From contig JAKEHX010000638.1 in assembly GCA_022614795.1 (NCBI GenBank), positions 1 to 5,355 on the forward strand: 5,355 nt of DNA. The letters run 5' to 3'. The position numbers and the translations under genes were made by a program. Source of the DNA: Planctomycetaceae bacterium (GTDB taxonomy: Bacteria > Planctomycetota > Planctomycetia > Pirellulales > Pirellulaceae). Numbering within the stretch: position 1 is the first letter of the stretch; each line of letters starts with the position of its first letter. Under the pieces are notes generated by a model. The model saw only the letters and a program-made list of their open reading frames with translations, was not told the origin of the DNA and ran no database searches. This document shows positions 5,163-5,355 of the stretch, piece by piece.

Positions 5163-5355
5163 ATGACCGCTACCGTCAATCTCGAATCCCTCCGCCAGCG
5201 TCACGAAACACTCACGCTCCAAGCCGAATGTCACGAGCTGGAGCGCATCGTCCGCGGCGAAGAGCTGGCGTCTCGGCTTGTCGAATCCGAGTGGGGCGAG
5301 CTGGTTGACCGCCGCGAGTATCTTTTCGACACGCCGGGCTGGGGAACGTCGCCCT
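5163..5355 (+). CDS. Probable portal protein, N-terminus (3' partial)
   Basis: The ATG at 5163 follows the previous stop by one base, with GAGAG (5150-5154) eight bases upstream. The frame stays open to the right edge, giving 64 residues. The visible part is a charged amphipathic helix (LESLRQRHETLTLQAECHEL, then ERIVRGEELASRLVESEWGE) followed by LVDRREYLFDTPGWGTSP. A long N-terminal helix leading into a Tyr/Trp-rich entry segment fits portal proteins of phages of this kind, and the portal gene normally follows terL. The portal is the dodecameric ring at one capsid vertex through which TerL pumps DNA. The diagnostic portal core lies outside the window, so the assignment rests mainly on position. 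A head-morphogenesis or scaffold protein is the alternative. Arg codons switch to mainly CGC here, unlike the CGG-rich 4749 gene. Confidence 0.55.
   Translation, partial: MTATVNLESLRQRHETLTLQAECHELERIVRGEELASRLVESEWGELVDRREYLFDTPGWGTSP

Overview
The window looks like the genome of a tailed double-stranded DNA bacteriophage (Caudoviricetes) or a prophage. The only firmly identifiable enzyme is a terminase large subunit with intact ATPase and nuclease motifs. It is preceded by a helix-turn-helix small terminase and surrounded by repeat-rich, beta-rich structural proteins. I see no integrase, attachment site, tRNA, rRNA or CRISPR array. Nothing fixes the host. GC content is moderately high and the protein style resembles uncultured freshwater or soil phages, but that is only an impression.

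Layout, all on the + strand: (1) 1-1272, the 3' part of a beta-helix fibre/appendage-like protein, open at the left edge; (2) 1269-2513, a modular repeat-containing fibre-like structural protein; (3) 2506-2706, a 66-residue protein with four N-terminal pentapeptide units; (4) 2703-3116, a 137-residue putative structural protein; (5) 3117-3626, terminase small subunit; (6) about 3487-4752, terminase large subunit; (7) 4749-4901, a 50-residue helix-turn-helix protein; (8) 4898-5161, an 87-residue protein with a short hydrophobic N-terminus and a charged helical remainder; (9) 5163 to the right edge, the N-terminus of what is probably the portal protein.

The genes are packed with almost no spacing. 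Three junctions are exact ATGA overlaps (1269, 2703, 4749), a fourth is ATGA at 4898, one is an 8-base overlap (2506), two abut stop to start (3117, 5163), and terS and terL overlap by about 140 bases in different frames. This implies one co-transcribed, translationally coupled block. No gene-free stretch longer than a few bases exists, and I see no convincing promoter or terminator inside it.

Functionally, the right half is the DNA-packaging module: TerS recognises phage DNA, TerL cuts and pumps it, and the portal is the docking channel. The left half encodes virion surface or structural proteins. The fibre-like genes running straight into terS, and the two small ORFs inserted between terL and the putative portal gene, are the less ordinary parts of the arrangement. 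I did not find a clear undescribed system. The strongest items for a second look are the terS/terL dual-coding overlap that contains the Walker A motif, and the small HTH plus coiled-coil pair.
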